The position numbers were made by a program, and so were the translations under genes. From Olsenella sp. An270 (lineage in GTDB: Bacteria; Actinomycetota; Coriobacteriia; Coriobacteriales; Atopobiaceae), in the NCBI RefSeq assembly GCF_002159735.1, contig NZ_NFJF01000002.1, positions 248,001 to 312,000 of the forward strand: a stretch of 64,000 nucleotides of DNA, read 5' to 3'. This document shows, in pieces, positions 52,655 through 62,525 of the stretch. Numbering within the stretch: the stretch's first letter is position 1; the number at the start of each line of letters is the position of its first letter. Below the pieces are notes generated by a model. It saw only the letters and a list, made by a program, of their open reading frames with translations. It did not search any database and was not told the origin of the DNA.

Positions 52655-53515
52655 GTGCGAGCCTTCCACTTCACCAGCCGCGGCAACGCCGCGAACGAGG
52701 ACTTCGCGCGCGCGGGCGCGCTGCCGGGCGGCGGCGCGTACGGCGTCGTGATCGACGGGGCGACGGGCCTTGCCGGCGAGGCGCTCTTCTTGCCGCGCTT
52801 CTCGACCAACGCCCAGTGGCTCTCGCATGCGACGGGAGCCGCGCTGTGCCATGCGCTCGAGGCGGGCGTTCCCGCAAACGAGGCGCTGGTCAGAGCCGTC
52901 GCCACCTCCCGTTCCGAGCTCAAGGCCGCCGCCGGGCGACCCCTCGGCCGGATGGACCCGGACGCGGTGCCGTCTGCCACGCTGGCGCTCGCCGTGGCGG
53001 GCGAGAGGGACGTGGAGCTCTGGGGCCTGGGGGACTCGCCGCTCGTGGCCCTTCTCCGCACGGGCGAGCTCGTCGTCTCCACCGACGAGGCACTCGAGGC
53101 GCTGGACGCCCGCGTGGTCGAGCTCATGCTGGAGCGCTCCGCCGGACGCGACCTCACGGTGTCCGACCGCCGCGCGCTCGTGCGCGACGAGGTTCTCGCC
53201 AACCGGCGCCTCCGCAACACGCCGGACGGCTACTGGTGCCTGGACCCGTCGGGCGCGGGGGTCGCGCACGCCCGGCGCCTCACGCTGCCGCGCGCGGACG
53301 TGGTCGCGGTCGCCGGGATGAGCGACGGCCTCTTCCGCGCGTTCGGCCAGTACGGGCTGGCCTCGCTCGCGGAGTGGATGGGCGACGCCACGTACCTCTC
53401 GGCCCGGGAGCTCTGCGAGCGGATGCGCGCGCTGGAGGCGGCGGACGCCGGGCTCGAGCGCTTCCCGCGCATGAAGGTCGGCGACGACGCGAGCCTGTTT
53501 GTGATTGCGCCCTAA
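52655..53515 (+). CDS. PP2C-like serine/threonine phosphatase
   Basis: The 286-residue protein has the PPM/PP2C metal-binding signatures in order: NEDFARAG near residue 14, VVIDGATGLAG near 31-41, WGLGDSPL near 126, VAGMSDGLFRAFG near 225 and GDDASLFVIAP at the C-terminus. The acidic residues should coordinate two metal ions. The first signature is shorter than in canonical PP2C enzymes. It begins with GTG at 52655, 14 bp after metK. Target proteins unknown. Confidence 0.85.
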   Translation: MRAFHFTSRGNAANEDFARAGALPGGGAYGVVIDGATGLAGEALFLPRFSTNAQWLSHATGAALCHALEAGVPANEALVRAVATSRSELKAAAGRPLGRMDPDAVPSATLALAVAGERDVELWGLGDSPLVALLRTGELVVSTDEALEALDARVVELMLERSAGRDLTVSDRRALVRDEVLANRRLRNTPDGYWCLDPSGAGVAHARRLTLPRADVVAVAGMSDGLFRAFGQYGLASLAEWMGDATYLSARELCERMRALEAADAGLERFPRMKVGDDASLFVIAP

Positions 53516-53538
53516 TCTGAAGCTTCGCCTCTAACCTT

Positions 53539-53660
53539 GCGTGACTTTTGCGGCCGCAAAAGTCGGAGTTTTTCTCGGCTTACTCTGTTTCCGCAGGTGA
53601 GAAGGTCGTGGCTTCTTGTCAACCAAGAAGTTCTGTCATTTGCGGCCGCAAAAGTCACGC
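53539..53660. repeat. 22-bp inverted repeat pair with NotI palindromes, upstream of priA
   Basis: GCGTGACTTTTGCGGCCGCAAA (positions 53539-53560) is repeated as its exact inverse at 53639-53660, with 78 bp between. The first arm sits inside a longer 18-bp palindrome CTTTTGCGGCCGCAAAAG. The interior includes CTTCTTG-TCAAC-CAAGAAG, a hairpin near 53612-53630. The arms match no other repeat in the window, but the layout matches the nadK and cca pairs. Confidence 0.8.
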
Positions 53661-53743
53661 GAGGGTGGGCGGTACGTGTCCGCGCGCCAGCCGGGTACAA
53701 TGGGGGTCCGTCAGGGGACGAGAAGAACGGGGATCCGGCAGCC

Positions 53744-56047
53744 ATGCCCTACGCGAGCGTCGTGCTCGACATACCCACGCGCGCACTGGACGGCGCCTTC
53801 GACTACGCCGTCCCGGCCGAGCTCGCCGCCGAGGCCGTCACGGGCTCCACGGTGCTCGTGACCTTCGCCGGACGCGCGGCCGTGGGCTACGTCGTCGCCA
53901 CGCACGAGGAGCCGCCCGCCGGCGTCGCGCCCGAGAAGATCCGCGCCGTCGAGCAAGTCCTCGCCCCGAGCGCCTTCGACGAGACCGCCGCCCGCGTGGC
54001 GGCGTGGATGGCGCGCGAGTACGCCTGCCCGCCCGCCGAGGCGATCCGCCCCTTCCTCGCCCCGGGGCAGAAGGTCCGCGTGACCCGCGCCTCGGCCGAC
54101 GCCCCCTGGGAGCTCCAGACCGAGCGCGCCGGCGCCGTGGACGACCGCTGGGCGCGCCTCACGCCCGCCGCGAACGACTACGAGCCCGCGCGCACCGCCT
54201 CGCGCCAGCGCGCCGTGATCGAGGCGCTGCGCCAGGGCCCGCAGCGCGTGGCCGAGCTCTCCGCCACCATCCCCGGGGCGGCCGCCGCCGTGACGGCGCT
54301 GGCCAAGCGCGGCGTCGTCGACGTCACGCACCGCCGGCGCGTGCGCGGCACGGACGACACCACGCTCTCCTCGGCCGCCGCCCCGCGCCCGGAGCGCCTC
54401 ACAAACGGCCAGCAGGCAGCGCTCGCCGCCATCGACGCCGCCCGCACCGCCGCGCGCGGCGACGTCGTGCTCGTGGACGGCGTGACCGGCTCCGGCAAGA
54501 CCGAGGTCTACCTGGCCGCCATCGAGCGCGCGCTCGCCGACGGCCGCGGCGCGCTCGTCCTCGTGCCCGAGATCTCGCTCACGGCGCAGACCGTGGGCCG
54601 CTTCCGCAGCCGCTTCGGCGACGAGGTCGCCGTGCTGCACAGCCGCCTCTCCACCGGCGAGCGCTTCGACCAGTGGGACCTCGTCCGCAGCGGCCGGGCC
54701 CGCGTGGTGGTGGGTGCCCGCTCGGCGCTCTTCGCCCCGCTGCGCGAGGTCGGCCTCATCATCATCGACGAGGAGCACGAGGGCTCCTACAAGCAGGACA
54801 AGTCGCCGCGCTACCACGCGCGCGAGGTGGCCGCCGAGCTCGCCCGGGCCCGCGGCGCCGCGCTCGTCCTCGGCTCGGCCACACCCTCGCTCGAGAGCCT
54901 CGCGCGCTGCCGAGCCGGCGTCTTCCGCGGCGCCCGCTGGACGCGCGTCGAGATGCCGGAGCGCCCCGGCGCCGCCGTCCTGCCGCGCGTGACGGTCGTG
55001 GACATGGCGGAGCAGTTCCGCGGCGGTGGTCGCTCGATCTTCTCGGCCCCGCTCGCGAACGCCCTGCTCGACGTGGCCCGACGCCGCGAGAAGGCGGTGC
55101 TTCTGCTCAACCGCCGCGGCTTCGCGAACTTCCTCATGTGCCGCGAGTGCGGCTGCGTGCCCGAGTGCCCGCACTGCTCGACGGCGCTCACCTACCACGA
55201 GCGCGGCCACATGCTGGCCTGCCACAGCTGCGGGCGCAGCTGGCCGGTCCGCGCGTTCCCGGACCCGTCCACGAGCTGCCCCAACTGCGGGAGCCGCTAC
55301 CTCGCCGCCTTTGGCGTGGGCACGCAGCGCGTGGAGGACGAGCTGCGCATGCTCCTGCCCGAGGACGTGGAGGTCATCCGCATGGACGCCGACACCACCC
55401 GTGCCAAGGGCGCCCACCAGCGCCTGCTCGAGCAGTTCGACGCCGCGGAGTGCGCGGTGCTCGTTGGCACGCAGATGATCGCCAAGGGGCTCGACTTCCC
55501 CGAGGTCACGCTCGTGGGCGTGGTCAACGCCGACACCATGCTCAAGCTGCCGGACTTCCGCGCCGCCGAGCGCACCTACGACCTGCTGGAGCAGGTGGCG
55601 GGCCGCGCCGGCCGCGGCGAGCGCCCGGGCGAGGTCATCGTGCAGACCTACTGGGCCACGCACCCCGCCATGCGGGCGGTGGCCGCCCACGACCGCGCGG
55701 TCTTTCTCGACGCCGAGCTCGCCGAGCGCGCGGAGGCGCACTACCCGCCGTTCGCGCGCCTCGCCAACGTGACGGTGTGGGGCAGGGCCGAGAAGGACGT
55801 GCGCTCGACCTGCGACGAGCTCGCCGCGGCCGTGCGCGGGCGCGTGGGGGACGACGCCGGCTGGGAGGTCCTGGGGCCCGCGGAGTGCGTGAAGGCGCGG
55901 GTCAAGGACCAGTTCCGGCGCCACCTCATGGTGAAGGCGCCCGCCGACGCGGACCTCGGCGGGGTGGTCGGCGCGTGCGCGGTCTCGCTCGGACGGCGCG
56001 CGGGTATTAACATGGCAGTGGACATAGACGCCTACGACCTGATGTAG
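53744..56047 (+). CDS. priA: Primosomal replication helicase PriA
   Basis: PriA restarts stalled forks. The 767-residue protein has an N-terminal DNA-binding domain, Walker A GVTGSGKT (246-253), Walker B IIDEEHEGSY with DEEH at 342-345, a zinc-binding insertion with eight cysteines from Cys466 to about 516, and helicase motifs including VGVVNADTMLKLPDFRA and EQVAGRAGRG. The ATG at 53744 is the first with the family start MPYASVVLDI; upstream frame extensions run through the inverted repeat. CGAGAAGAACGG lies 24 bp before it. Confidence 0.95.
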   Translation: MPYASVVLDIPTRALDGAFDYAVPAELAAEAVTGSTVLVTFAGRAAVGYVVATHEEPPAGVAPEKIRAVEQVLAPSAFDETAARVAAWMAREYACPPAEAIRPFLAPGQKVRVTRASADAPWELQTERAGAVDDRWARLTPAANDYEPARTASRQRAVIEALRQGPQRVAELSATIPGAAAAVTALAKRGVVDVTHRRRVRGTDDTTLSSAAAPRPERLTNGQQAALAAIDAARTAARGDVVLVDGVTGSGKTEVYLAAIERALADGRGALVLVPEISLTAQTVGRFRSRFGDEVAVLHSRLSTGERFDQWDLVRSGRARVVVGARSALFAPLREVGLIIIDEEHEGSYKQDKSPRYHAREVAAELARARGAALVLGSATPSLESLARCRAGVFRGARWTRVEMPERPGAAVLPRVTVVDMAEQFRGGGRSIFSAPLANALLDVARRREKAVLLLNRRGFANFLMCRECGCVPECPHCSTALTYHERGHMLACHSCGRSWPVRAFPDPSTSCPNCGSRYLAAFGVGTQRVEDELRMLLPEDVEVIRMDADTTRAKGAHQRLLEQFDAAECAVLVGTQMIAKGLDFPEVTLVGVVNADTMLKLPDFRAAERTYDLLEQVAGRAGRGERPGEVIVQTYWATHPAMRAVAAHDRAVFLDAELAERAEAHYPPFARLANVTVWGRAEKDVRSTCDELAAAVRGRVGDDAGWEVLGPAECVKARVKDQFRRHLMVKAPADADLGGVVGACAVSLGRRAGINMAVDIDAYDLM

Positions 56048-56055
56048 GAGGAACC

Positions 56056-56601
56056 GTGAAGGAACTCGAGGAGATCGTGCTCTCGCCCGACCCGCGCCTC
56101 TCGCAGGAGTGCGCGCCGATCGAGGAGATCGACGACGAGGTGCGCGCGCTGGCCAAGCGCATGCTCAAGGTCATGTACGCCGCGGACGGCTGCGGCCTGG
56201 CGGGCCCCCAGGTGGGGGAGATGCGCCAGATCGTGGTCATCGACGTCGACTGGGCCGGCAAGGGCTCCAAGAAGAACCCCTACGTGCTGATCAACCCCCG
56301 CGTCGTCACCGCCGACGGCCCCGAGATCGAGGGCTCCGAGGGCTGCCTCTCCTTCCCCGGCGTGAGCGTGCGCGTGAAGCGCCCGAGCCACGTGGTCGTG
56401 CAGGCCAAGAACCTCGACGGCGACCTCATGCAGTACGAGGCGTCCGACAACCTCATGGCGGTCTGCCTGCAGCATGAGATCGACCACGTCCACGGCGTGA
56501 CGATGTTCGACCACCTCGCGCCGATGGCGCGCGCCGAGGCGGAGCGCGACTACGAGGAGGCGCTCGCCGCGGGCGCGCGCCCGGGTGACACCGAGGTCTA
56601 G
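56056..56601 (+). CDS. def: Peptide deformylase
   Basis: Def removes the formyl group from nascent N-termini. The 181-residue protein has motif 1 GCGLAGPQVG, motif 2 EGCLSFPG (metal Cys) and motif 3 QHEIDHVHG (metal His pair and catalytic Glu). GTG at 56056 is chosen because AGGAGGA lies just upstream. fmt follows 10 bp later, the typical def-fmt-rsmB order. Confidence 0.97.
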   Translation: MKELEEIVLSPDPRLSQECAPIEEIDDEVRALAKRMLKVMYAADGCGLAGPQVGEMRQIVVIDVDWAGKGSKKNPYVLINPRVVTADGPEIEGSEGCLSFPGVSVRVKRPSHVVVQAKNLDGDLMQYEASDNLMAVCLQHEIDHVHGVTMFDHLAPMARAEAERDYEEALAAGARPGDTEV

Positions 56602-56611
56602 GGGGGCGCCG

Positions 56612-57541
56612 ATGCCTGACACCAAGCTGCGCGTCGTCTTCATGGGGACGCCCGAGTTCGCCGTGCCGTCGCTCGAGCGCCTGGCCGAGAGCTGCGACGT
56701 CGCGCTCGTGCTCACGCGCCCGGACGCCGTGCGCGGCCGCGGGCGCGCGCTCGTGCCGTCGCCGGTCAAGGCCCGCGCGCTCGAGCTGGGCCTTCCCGTG
56801 GTCGAGGCCTCGCGCATCACGCCGGAGGTGGCGGACGCCCTGCGCGCCGCCGCGGCCGACGTCTTCTGCGTGGCGGCCTACGGCTGCATCCTGCCCGACG
56901 AGGTGCTCACCATGGCGCCCGGCGGCTGCGTGAACGTGCACGCGTCGCTGCTGCCGCGCTGGCGCGGCGCCGCGCCGATTCAGCGCGCGATCCTCGCCGG
57001 CGACGAGAGGACGGGCGTCTCGATCATGCGGATCGGCCACGGCGTGGACACGGGTGCCTACTGCGCCCAGGCGTCCGTCACGGTGGGCGAGAAGGACACC
57101 GAGGCCCTCACGGCCGAGCTCGCCCGTGTGGGCGCCGAGCTCCTGGTGGAGACGCTGCCCTCCGTTGTGGGCGGCACGGCCGCGTGGGTCGAGCAGGACG
57201 AGGCCCTCGTCACGCACGCCGCCAAGATCTCCAAGGCCGAGCTCATGCTGGACCCCGCCGACGGCGTGCGCGCAAACGCGCTGCGCGTGCAGGCGTCCGG
57301 CGACACGGCACCGGCCCGCTGCGTGGTGGCCGGCCGTGGCGTGCGGGTGTGCGCCGCGCGCGCGGGCGAGAAGGACGTGGCACCCGGGTCCGTGGCCGCC
57401 GGCCGCGGCCGCGTGTGGCTGGGCTGCTCCGACGGCTCGCTCGAGGTCCTGCGCGTGAAGCCCGACGGCAAGCGCGAGATGGAGGCTGCGGCGTGGGCCG
57501 CGGGCCTGCGCGGTGACGGCCTGACGTGGGGGCGCGCGTAG
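56612..57541 (+). CDS. fmt: Methionyl-tRNA formyltransferase
   Basis: Fmt formylates initiator Met-tRNA with 10-formyltetrahydrofolate. The 309-residue protein has VFMGTPEFAVPSLE near 9-22, NVHASLLPRWRGAAPIQRAI with the catalytic His/Asn region near 109-128, and MRIGHGVDTGA (usual MxxGLDTG). The C-terminal OB-like domain is present. ATG at 56612, 10 bp after def; the TAG overlaps the rsmB GTG by one base. Confidence 0.96.
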   Translation: MPDTKLRVVFMGTPEFAVPSLERLAESCDVALVLTRPDAVRGRGRALVPSPVKARALELGLPVVEASRITPEVADALRAAAADVFCVAAYGCILPDEVLTMAPGGCVNVHASLLPRWRGAAPIQRAILAGDERTGVSIMRIGHGVDTGAYCAQASVTVGEKDTEALTAELARVGAELLVETLPSVVGGTAAWVEQDEALVTHAAKISKAELMLDPADGVRANALRVQASGDTAPARCVVAGRGVRVCAARAGEKDVAPGSVAAGRGRVWLGCSDGSLEVLRVKPDGKREMEAAAWAAGLRGDGLTWGRA

Positions 57542-58857
57542 TGGCGCGCCTCTCGCTGGCCCGCCGCGCGGCGCTCGCGCTTCTCGGCGAGCGACGCCGT
57601 CGCGACGCCCGGGCGCGCGACCTGCTGCGCGGCGCGGGCGCGCTCGACAAGCTCGACGAGCGCGACCGCGGCCTCGCCACGAGGCTCGTCCTGGGCGCAA
57701 CGGCCGCCGAGGGCGCGCTCGACGCCATGGTCGACGCCCACCTCCGCCGTGGCGCGCACCTCGAGCCGCGCGTCCGCGACGCCCTGCGCCTCGCCGCCTA
57801 CGAGCTCGCCTACCTCGGGACGAGGTCGGACGTCGCCGTGAGCCAGGGCGTCGAGCTCGTCCGCTCGGTCGCGCCGCGCGCGACGGGCCTCGCCAACGCC
57901 GTGCTGCGCCGTGTGGCCGAGGGGGACGTCGCGGCCGTCGCCGCGGCGCGCGAGCGCGTCGCCACAGGTGACTTCGACGTCCGTGACCTGGTGATCGTTG
58001 GCGCGCTGCCCGAGTGGCTCGCCGAGCGCGCGCTCGCCTCGCTCGGGGCCGGCCGCGCTGCCGCCTGGGCGTGCTCCGCGCTCGAGCCCGCCGCCCCCTG
58101 GGCCGCCGTCAGCCGCGCGCGCCGCACGGAGGACGAGGCCCTCGCCCTTCTCGCCGACGCCGGCTGCGAACCCGAGGTCGGCCCGCTTCCCGGCTCGGCG
58201 CGCCTTGGCGCCCCGTCGCGCCTCGCGCCGTCCGGGCTCGTGGAGCGCGTCGTCGCCATCCCGTGCGACCTCGCCGCCCAGGAGGTCGCGCTCGCGTGCG
58301 CGCCTGCGCCCGGCGAGCGCGTGCTCGAGGTCGGCCAGGGCCGCGGTACCAAGACGCTGCTGCTCCAGAACGCCGCCCTCGCCGCCGGGGGTCCGTGCGA
58401 GGTCACGGCGGTCGAGGTCTCGCCGCGCAAGTCCGAGCTCGCCGCGCGGCGCATGGAGGTCGCCGGCGTCGCGGGCCACGTGCGCTGCGTCTGCGCCGAC
58501 GGCCGCGCCCTGCCCGCAGACCTCGGCGCCTTCGACCTCGTCTTTCTCGACGCGCCCTGCTCCGGCACGGGAACGCTTGCCCGCCACCCAGAGATCGCCT
58601 GGTCGCTCGAGCCGTCCGCTCCCGCCGACCTGGCCGCCCTGCAGGCCGAGCTCCTCGCCGCCGCCTCCGCGCACGTCGCGGCGGCCGGCCGGCTCGTCTA
58701 CGCGACCTGCTCGGTGCTGGCCGAGGAGAACGAGGCCGTCGTCGACGCGTTCCTTGCCAGCCCCGCGGGCGCGTCCTTCTCGCTCGAGCGTGCCGGCCTC
58801 ACCGAGGTTCCCGGCGGCTCCGACACACACTTCCACGCCCTTCTCCGCCGCCGGTAA
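57541..58857 (+). CDS. rsmB: 16S rRNA (cytosine-967-C5)-methyltransferase
   Basis: RsmB methylates C967 of 16S rRNA. The 438-residue protein has an N-terminal NusB-like domain (about 5-135, with LRLAAYELAYL) and a C-terminal SAM domain (GQGRGTKTLLLQ; the family norm is DACAAPGGKT, so this loop is diverged). Conserved cysteines are Cys340 (DAPCSGTG) and the catalytic Cys390 (YATCSVL). The GTG start overlaps the fmt stop by one base. It is followed by two palindromes. Confidence 0.92.
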   Translation: MARLSLARRAALALLGERRRRDARARDLLRGAGALDKLDERDRGLATRLVLGATAAEGALDAMVDAHLRRGAHLEPRVRDALRLAAYELAYLGTRSDVAVSQGVELVRSVAPRATGLANAVLRRVAEGDVAAVAAARERVATGDFDVRDLVIVGALPEWLAERALASLGAGRAAAWACSALEPAAPWAAVSRARRTEDEALALLADAGCEPEVGPLPGSARLGAPSRLAPSGLVERVVAIPCDLAAQEVALACAPAPGERVLEVGQGRGTKTLLLQNAALAAGGPCEVTAVEVSPRKSELAARRMEVAGVAGHVRCVCADGRALPADLGAFDLVFLDAPCSGTGTLARHPEIAWSLEPSAPADLAALQAELLAAASAHVAAAGRLVYATCSVLAEENEAVVDAFLASPAGASFSLERAGLTEVPGGSDTHFHALLRRR

Positions 58858-58858
58858 T

Positions 58859-58966
58859 TTGCGGTTTGTAACGTTTTCCGGCCGGATTCCGTTACCAACC
58901 GCAACGTTCACGCCGGCAGCTTGCGCTTCGTAACGTTTTCCGGCCGGATTCCGTTACCAACCGCAA
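58859..58966. repeat. GTTACC-type palindromes, copies 3 and 4 in tandem
   Basis: Copy 3 has arms TTGCGGTTTGTAACG (58859-58873) and CGTTACCAACCGCAA (58890-58904). Copy 4 has TTGCGCTTCGTAACG (58921-58935) and CGTTACCAACCGCAA (58952-58966). Both have 16-bp interiors that read TTTTCCGGCCGGATTC. They lie between rsmB and the MacB-like gene. The second copy is 62 bp downstream of the first and in the same orientation. Confidence 0.9.
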
Positions 58967-59094
58967 CGTGCCTGCCGCGCGCGCCCCAAGCTCCGTGAAT
59001 TCGCGCTGAAGCCGAGAAGAACGGCGCATCCTCCCGGCGCATTTTGGGTAACGTTAACAGCGTTTGCCGCACCCCCGGAAGGACCCGACCCGCC

Positions 59095-62000
59095 ATGCTC
59101 GAGCTCAAGGACATCTCCAAGCGCTACGTCACGACCGGCTTCACGCAGGTGGCGCTCGACCACGTCTCCATGGCCTTCCGCGACAGCGAGTTCGTGGCGG
59201 TGCTCGGCCCGTCCGGCTCCGGCAAGACCACCATGCTCAACATCGTGGGCGGACTTGACCACTTCGACGACGGCGACCTCGTGATCGACGGCATCTCCAC
59301 CCGCGAGTACAAGGACCGCGACTGGGACGCCTACCGCAACAACCGCATCGGCTTCGTGTTCCAGAGCTACAACCTCATCCCGCACCAGACGATCCTCGCC
59401 AACGTGGAGCTCGCGCTCACGCTCTCGGGCGTGGGCCGCGCCGAGCGCCGACGCCGCGCGCTGGACGCCCTCGCGCGCGTGGGCCTCGCCGACCACGTGA
59501 ACAAGCGCCCGAGCCAGCTCTCCGGCGGCCAGATGCAGCGCGTGGCCATCGCGCGCGCCCTCATCAACGACCCGGAGATCCTGCTCGCCGACGAGCCCAC
59601 CGGCGCCCTGGACTCCGCCACGTCCGTGCAGGTCATGGACCTGCTCAAGGAGGTCGCCCAGGACCGCCTCGTCGTCATGGTCACGCACAACCCCGAGCTC
59701 GCCCATAGTTACGCCACGCGCATCGTCGAGCTGGCGGACGGGCACATAACCGCCGACTCCGACCCCTTCGACCCCGCCACGGCGCCGCGTCGCGAGGCCA
59801 AGGCCACGCGCCGCACCTCGATGAGCTTCCTCACCGCGCTCGGCCTCTCGTTCAACAACCTCATGACCAAGAAGGGCCGCACCATCATGACGGCCTTCGC
59901 GGGGTCGATCGGCATCATCGGCATCGCCGCGATCCTCGCGCTGGCCAACGGCGTCAACGACTACATAGCCCGCGTGGAGGAGGACACCCTCTCCAGCTAC
60001 CCGCTCTCCATCACCAAGCAGAGCATGGACATCTCCGGCATGCTCTCCGAGGACGGGACGGGCCAGGCGCGGGCGGGCGAGAAGGACGACGACCCCGAGC
60101 AGATTCCCGAGTTCATGATGCTCACCGACATGTTTGCCTCCGTGGGCTCCAACGACCTTTCCGGCCTCAAGAGCTACCTCGAGTCCAACCCCGACGACCT
60201 TGACTCCTACGTGAACGCCATCCAGTACGACTACGGCCTCACGCCGCTCGTCTACAGCGCGGACACCTCCGACGGCGCGGTCCAGCTCAATCCCAACGCG
60301 CTCTCCACGGCCATGACCGGGGGTGCGTCCGGCACCGCCACGGCGGGCATGACGGGCGGCGGGATGTCGGTCTTCAACGAGATGATCGACGACCCCGAGC
60401 TCCTCGAGTCGCAGTACGACGTCGTGGCCGGCCGCTGGGCCACCGCCGCCGACGAGTGCGTGCTCGTGCTCACGCAGAGCGGCCGCATCTCCGACTACAC
60501 GCTCTACGGCGTCGGCGTGCTCGACCCCGCCGACCTCACCCAGATGGTCACGAGCGCGATGAGCGGCACGGCGGGCGAGACGGACATCGAGCAGGGCGAG
60601 GTCGACTTCACCTACGACGACGCCCTCGAGCTGGACTTCCGCGTGCTGAGCCCGTCCGACCTCTACCGCAAGAACGCCGAGACGGGCGGCTGGACCGACA
60701 TGTCCTCGGACGCCGACTTTGTCGCGCAGGCAGTCGAGAATGGCCTCGACCTGCACGTCGTTGGCGTCGTGCGCCCCAACGAGAGCTCCGACGCCAAGGC
60801 GCTCTCCGCCGGCATCGCCTACACGCCCGCGCTCACGCAGGAGCTCATGGAGCGCGCCGCGGACTCGGCGATCGTCCAGCAGCAGCTCGCCGACCCCGAG
60901 GTCGACGTCTTCACCGGCAAGTCCTTCGACACCCTGCAGGAGGAGGCGCGCCAGGGCGTTGACCTGGGGAGCCTCTTCTCGGTGGACGAGGACGGCCTGC
61001 GCTCGGCCTTCTCCTTCGACACGAGCGCGCTCCAGGGCGCCTTCGACCCGTCCGGCCTGGACCTCTCCGGGATCTCCGTGGACCTCTCGGGCGTGGCGGA
61101 CCAGGTCGACGTCGAGTCGCTCGTGGCGGGCGCGCCCGCGCCGGACTTCTCGGCGATCCTGGACCAGGAACTCGCGGACCCCGCGCTCACGACCGAGCAG
61201 CTCGAGGAGGTCACGACCCTCGGCGGCCAGCTCGCCGGCGACTTCGTCTCGTGGTGGGGGAGCAACGCCGGCGCGCTCGACCCCGACGACCCCGACTTCG
61301 TCCAGAAGGTTGCCGACCACTTCGAGCGCTACCTCGCGACCGAGAACGCCCAGGCCCTCCTCACGAAGATCGACGCCGTGGCCGGGCCGGCCGTGCGCGA
61401 GCGCGTCCAGCAGATCGTGTCCGACTACGTCTCCGGCCAGCTCGCGCCGTACCTGCAGTCGTTCTTGCAGAGCGTGTCCGCCCAGGTCGGCTCGGCTGTC
61501 TCCGCCCAGCTCCAGAGCGCCATGACGCAGGTCCTGTCCCAGTACGCCGATCAGGTGGCCGGTGGGCTCTCGCAGCTCCAGAGCGCCTTCTCCGTGAACG
61601 CCGACGCCCTCGCCGGGGCCATCCACTTCAACATGGACGCCGAGGACCTCACCTCACTCATGGAGAGCTACGCCAACGCGTCCCAGCTCACCTATGACAA
61701 CAACCTCCAGACGCTCGGCTACGCCACGCCGGACGACCCTGCCGCCATCCAGATCTACCCCAGGGACTTCGAGGCCAAGGAGCGCGTGGTCGACGTCATC
61801 GACGCCTACAACGACCAGCAGCGCGCCGCCGGAAACGACGACGCCGTGATTACCTACACCGACTACATGGGCGTGATCATGGGCAGCGTGACCGACATCG
61901 TGAACATGATCTCGCTCGTGCTGATCGCGTTCGTGAGCATCTCGCTGGTGGTGAGCTCCATCATGATCGGCATCATCACCTACATCTCGGTGCTCGAGCG

Positions 62001-62310
62001 CAAGAAGGAGATCGGCATCCTGCGCGCGATCGGCGCCTCCAAGCGCAACGTCGCGAGCGTCTTCAACGCCGAGACCTTCATCGAGGGCCTCATCTCCGGC
62101 CTCTTTGCCATCGCCGTGGTGGTTATCGTCTCGGTGCCGGTGAACGCCTGGGTGCTCGCCGACTTCGACGTGGAGGGGATCATGAACCTGCCTGCGGGCT
62201 CTGCGGCGGTGCTCGTGTGCATCTCGGTCGTGCTGACGCTGGTCGCGGGCCTCATCCCGTCGAGTGCCGCCAGCCGCCGCGACCCCGTGGAGGCCCTCCG
62301 CAGCGAGTAG
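59095..62310 (+). CDS. MacB-like fused ABC transporter (ATPase plus permease)
   Basis: This 1071-residue protein joins an N-terminal ATPase domain to a MacB/FtsX-type permease. Walker A GPSGSGKT is at 38-45, signature LSGGQ at 142-146 and Walker [11 protein letters not shown] near 160-169. A first helix near 263-285 is followed by a very large extracellular region (about 290-925) with coiled-coil and repetitive sections, then three helices near the end with FtsX-like [20 protein letters not shown]. Family members export or sense antimicrobial peptides or signals. The ATG at 59095 has GGAAGGAC upstream; a frame-extending ATG at 59044 lacks support. Confidence 0.9.
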   Translation: MLELKDISKRYVTTGFTQVALDHVSMAFRDSEFVAVLGPSGSGKTTMLNIVGGLDHFDDGDLVIDGISTREYKDRDWDAYRNNRIGFVFQSYNLIPHQTILANVELALTLSGVGRAERRRRALDALARVGLADHVNKRPSQLSGGQMQRVAIARALINDPEILLADEPTGALDSATSVQVMDLLKEVAQDRLVVMVTHNPELAHSYATRIVELADGHITADSDPFDPATAPRREAKATRRTSMSFLTALGLSFNNLMTKKGRTIMTAFAGSIGIIGIAAILALANGVNDYIARVEEDTLSSYPLSITKQSMDISGMLSEDGTGQARAGEKDDDPEQIPEFMMLTDMFASVGSNDLSGLKSYLESNPDDLDSYVNAIQYDYGLTPLVYSADTSDGAVQLNPNALSTAMTGGASGTATAGMTGGGMSVFNEMIDDPELLESQYDVVAGRWATAADECVLVLTQSGRISDYTLYGVGVLDPADLTQMVTSAMSGTAGETDIEQGEVDFTYDDALELDFRVLSPSDLYRKNAETGGWTDMSSDADFVAQAVENGLDLHVVGVVRPNESSDAKALSAGIAYTPALTQELMERAADSAIVQQQLADPEVDVFTGKSFDTLQEEARQGVDLGSLFSVDEDGLRSAFSFDTSALQGAFDPSGLDLSGISVDLSGVADQVDVESLVAGAPAPDFSAILDQELADPALTTEQLEEVTTLGGQLAGDFVSWWGSNAGALDPDDPDFVQKVADHFERYLATENAQALLTKIDAVAGPAVRERVQQIVSDYVSGQLAPYLQSFLQSVSAQVGSAVSAQLQSAMTQVLSQYADQVAGGLSQLQSAFSVNADALAGAIHFNMDAEDLTSLMESYANASQLTYDNNLQTLGYATPDDPAAIQIYPRDFEAKERVVDVIDAYNDQQRAAGNDDAVITYTDYMGVIMGSVTDIVNMISLVLIAFVSISLVVSSIMIGIITYISVLERKKEIGILRAIGASKRNVASVFNAETFIEGLISGLFAIAVVVIVSVPVNAWVLADFDVEGIMNLPAGSAAVLVCISVVLTLVAGLIPSSAASRRDPVEALRSE

Positions 62311-62328
62311 GGGAGCCCCCTTTTCGCG

Positions 62329-62417
62329 GTTTGGGTTCACCTCCCTGAGAGTGCCGTCGCGCGACCTGCGGTTTTGCTAGCGACTACCGTCCATCGTGCG
62401 TTTTGGTGAACCCAAAC
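62329..62417. repeat. Inverted repeat pair upstream of the hipBA operon
   Basis: GTTTGGGTTCACC at 62329-62341 is repeated inverted at 62405-62417, with 63 bp between. Like the nadK, cca and priA pairs it lies between genes and has locus-specific arms. It could serve as terminator of the ABC gene as well as a paired regulatory element. Confidence 0.75.
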
Positions 62418-62455
62418 TTCGAAGCGAGGCCTCGGCAGACTGTGGCGTGTGGCCC

Positions 62456-62502
62456 TTGACATGCAGACTTTCGCATATAGACTAGTATGCAAAACTCTGC
62501 AC
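62456..62502 (+). promoter_or_regulatory. hipBA promoter and HipB-type operator
   Basis: A near-consensus -35 TTGACA (62456-62461) and -10 TAGACT (62478-62483, 16-bp spacer) lie within an imperfect palindrome of 17-bp halves: ATGCAGACTTTCGCATA (62461-62477) and TATGCAAAACTCTGCAC (62486-62502), separated by 8 bp. Repressor bound here would block the promoter, as known for HipB. AAGAAGGCGAGAAGAAC follows before the ATG. Confidence 0.75.
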
Positions 62503-62525
62503 ACTAGCAAGAAGGCGAGAAGAAC

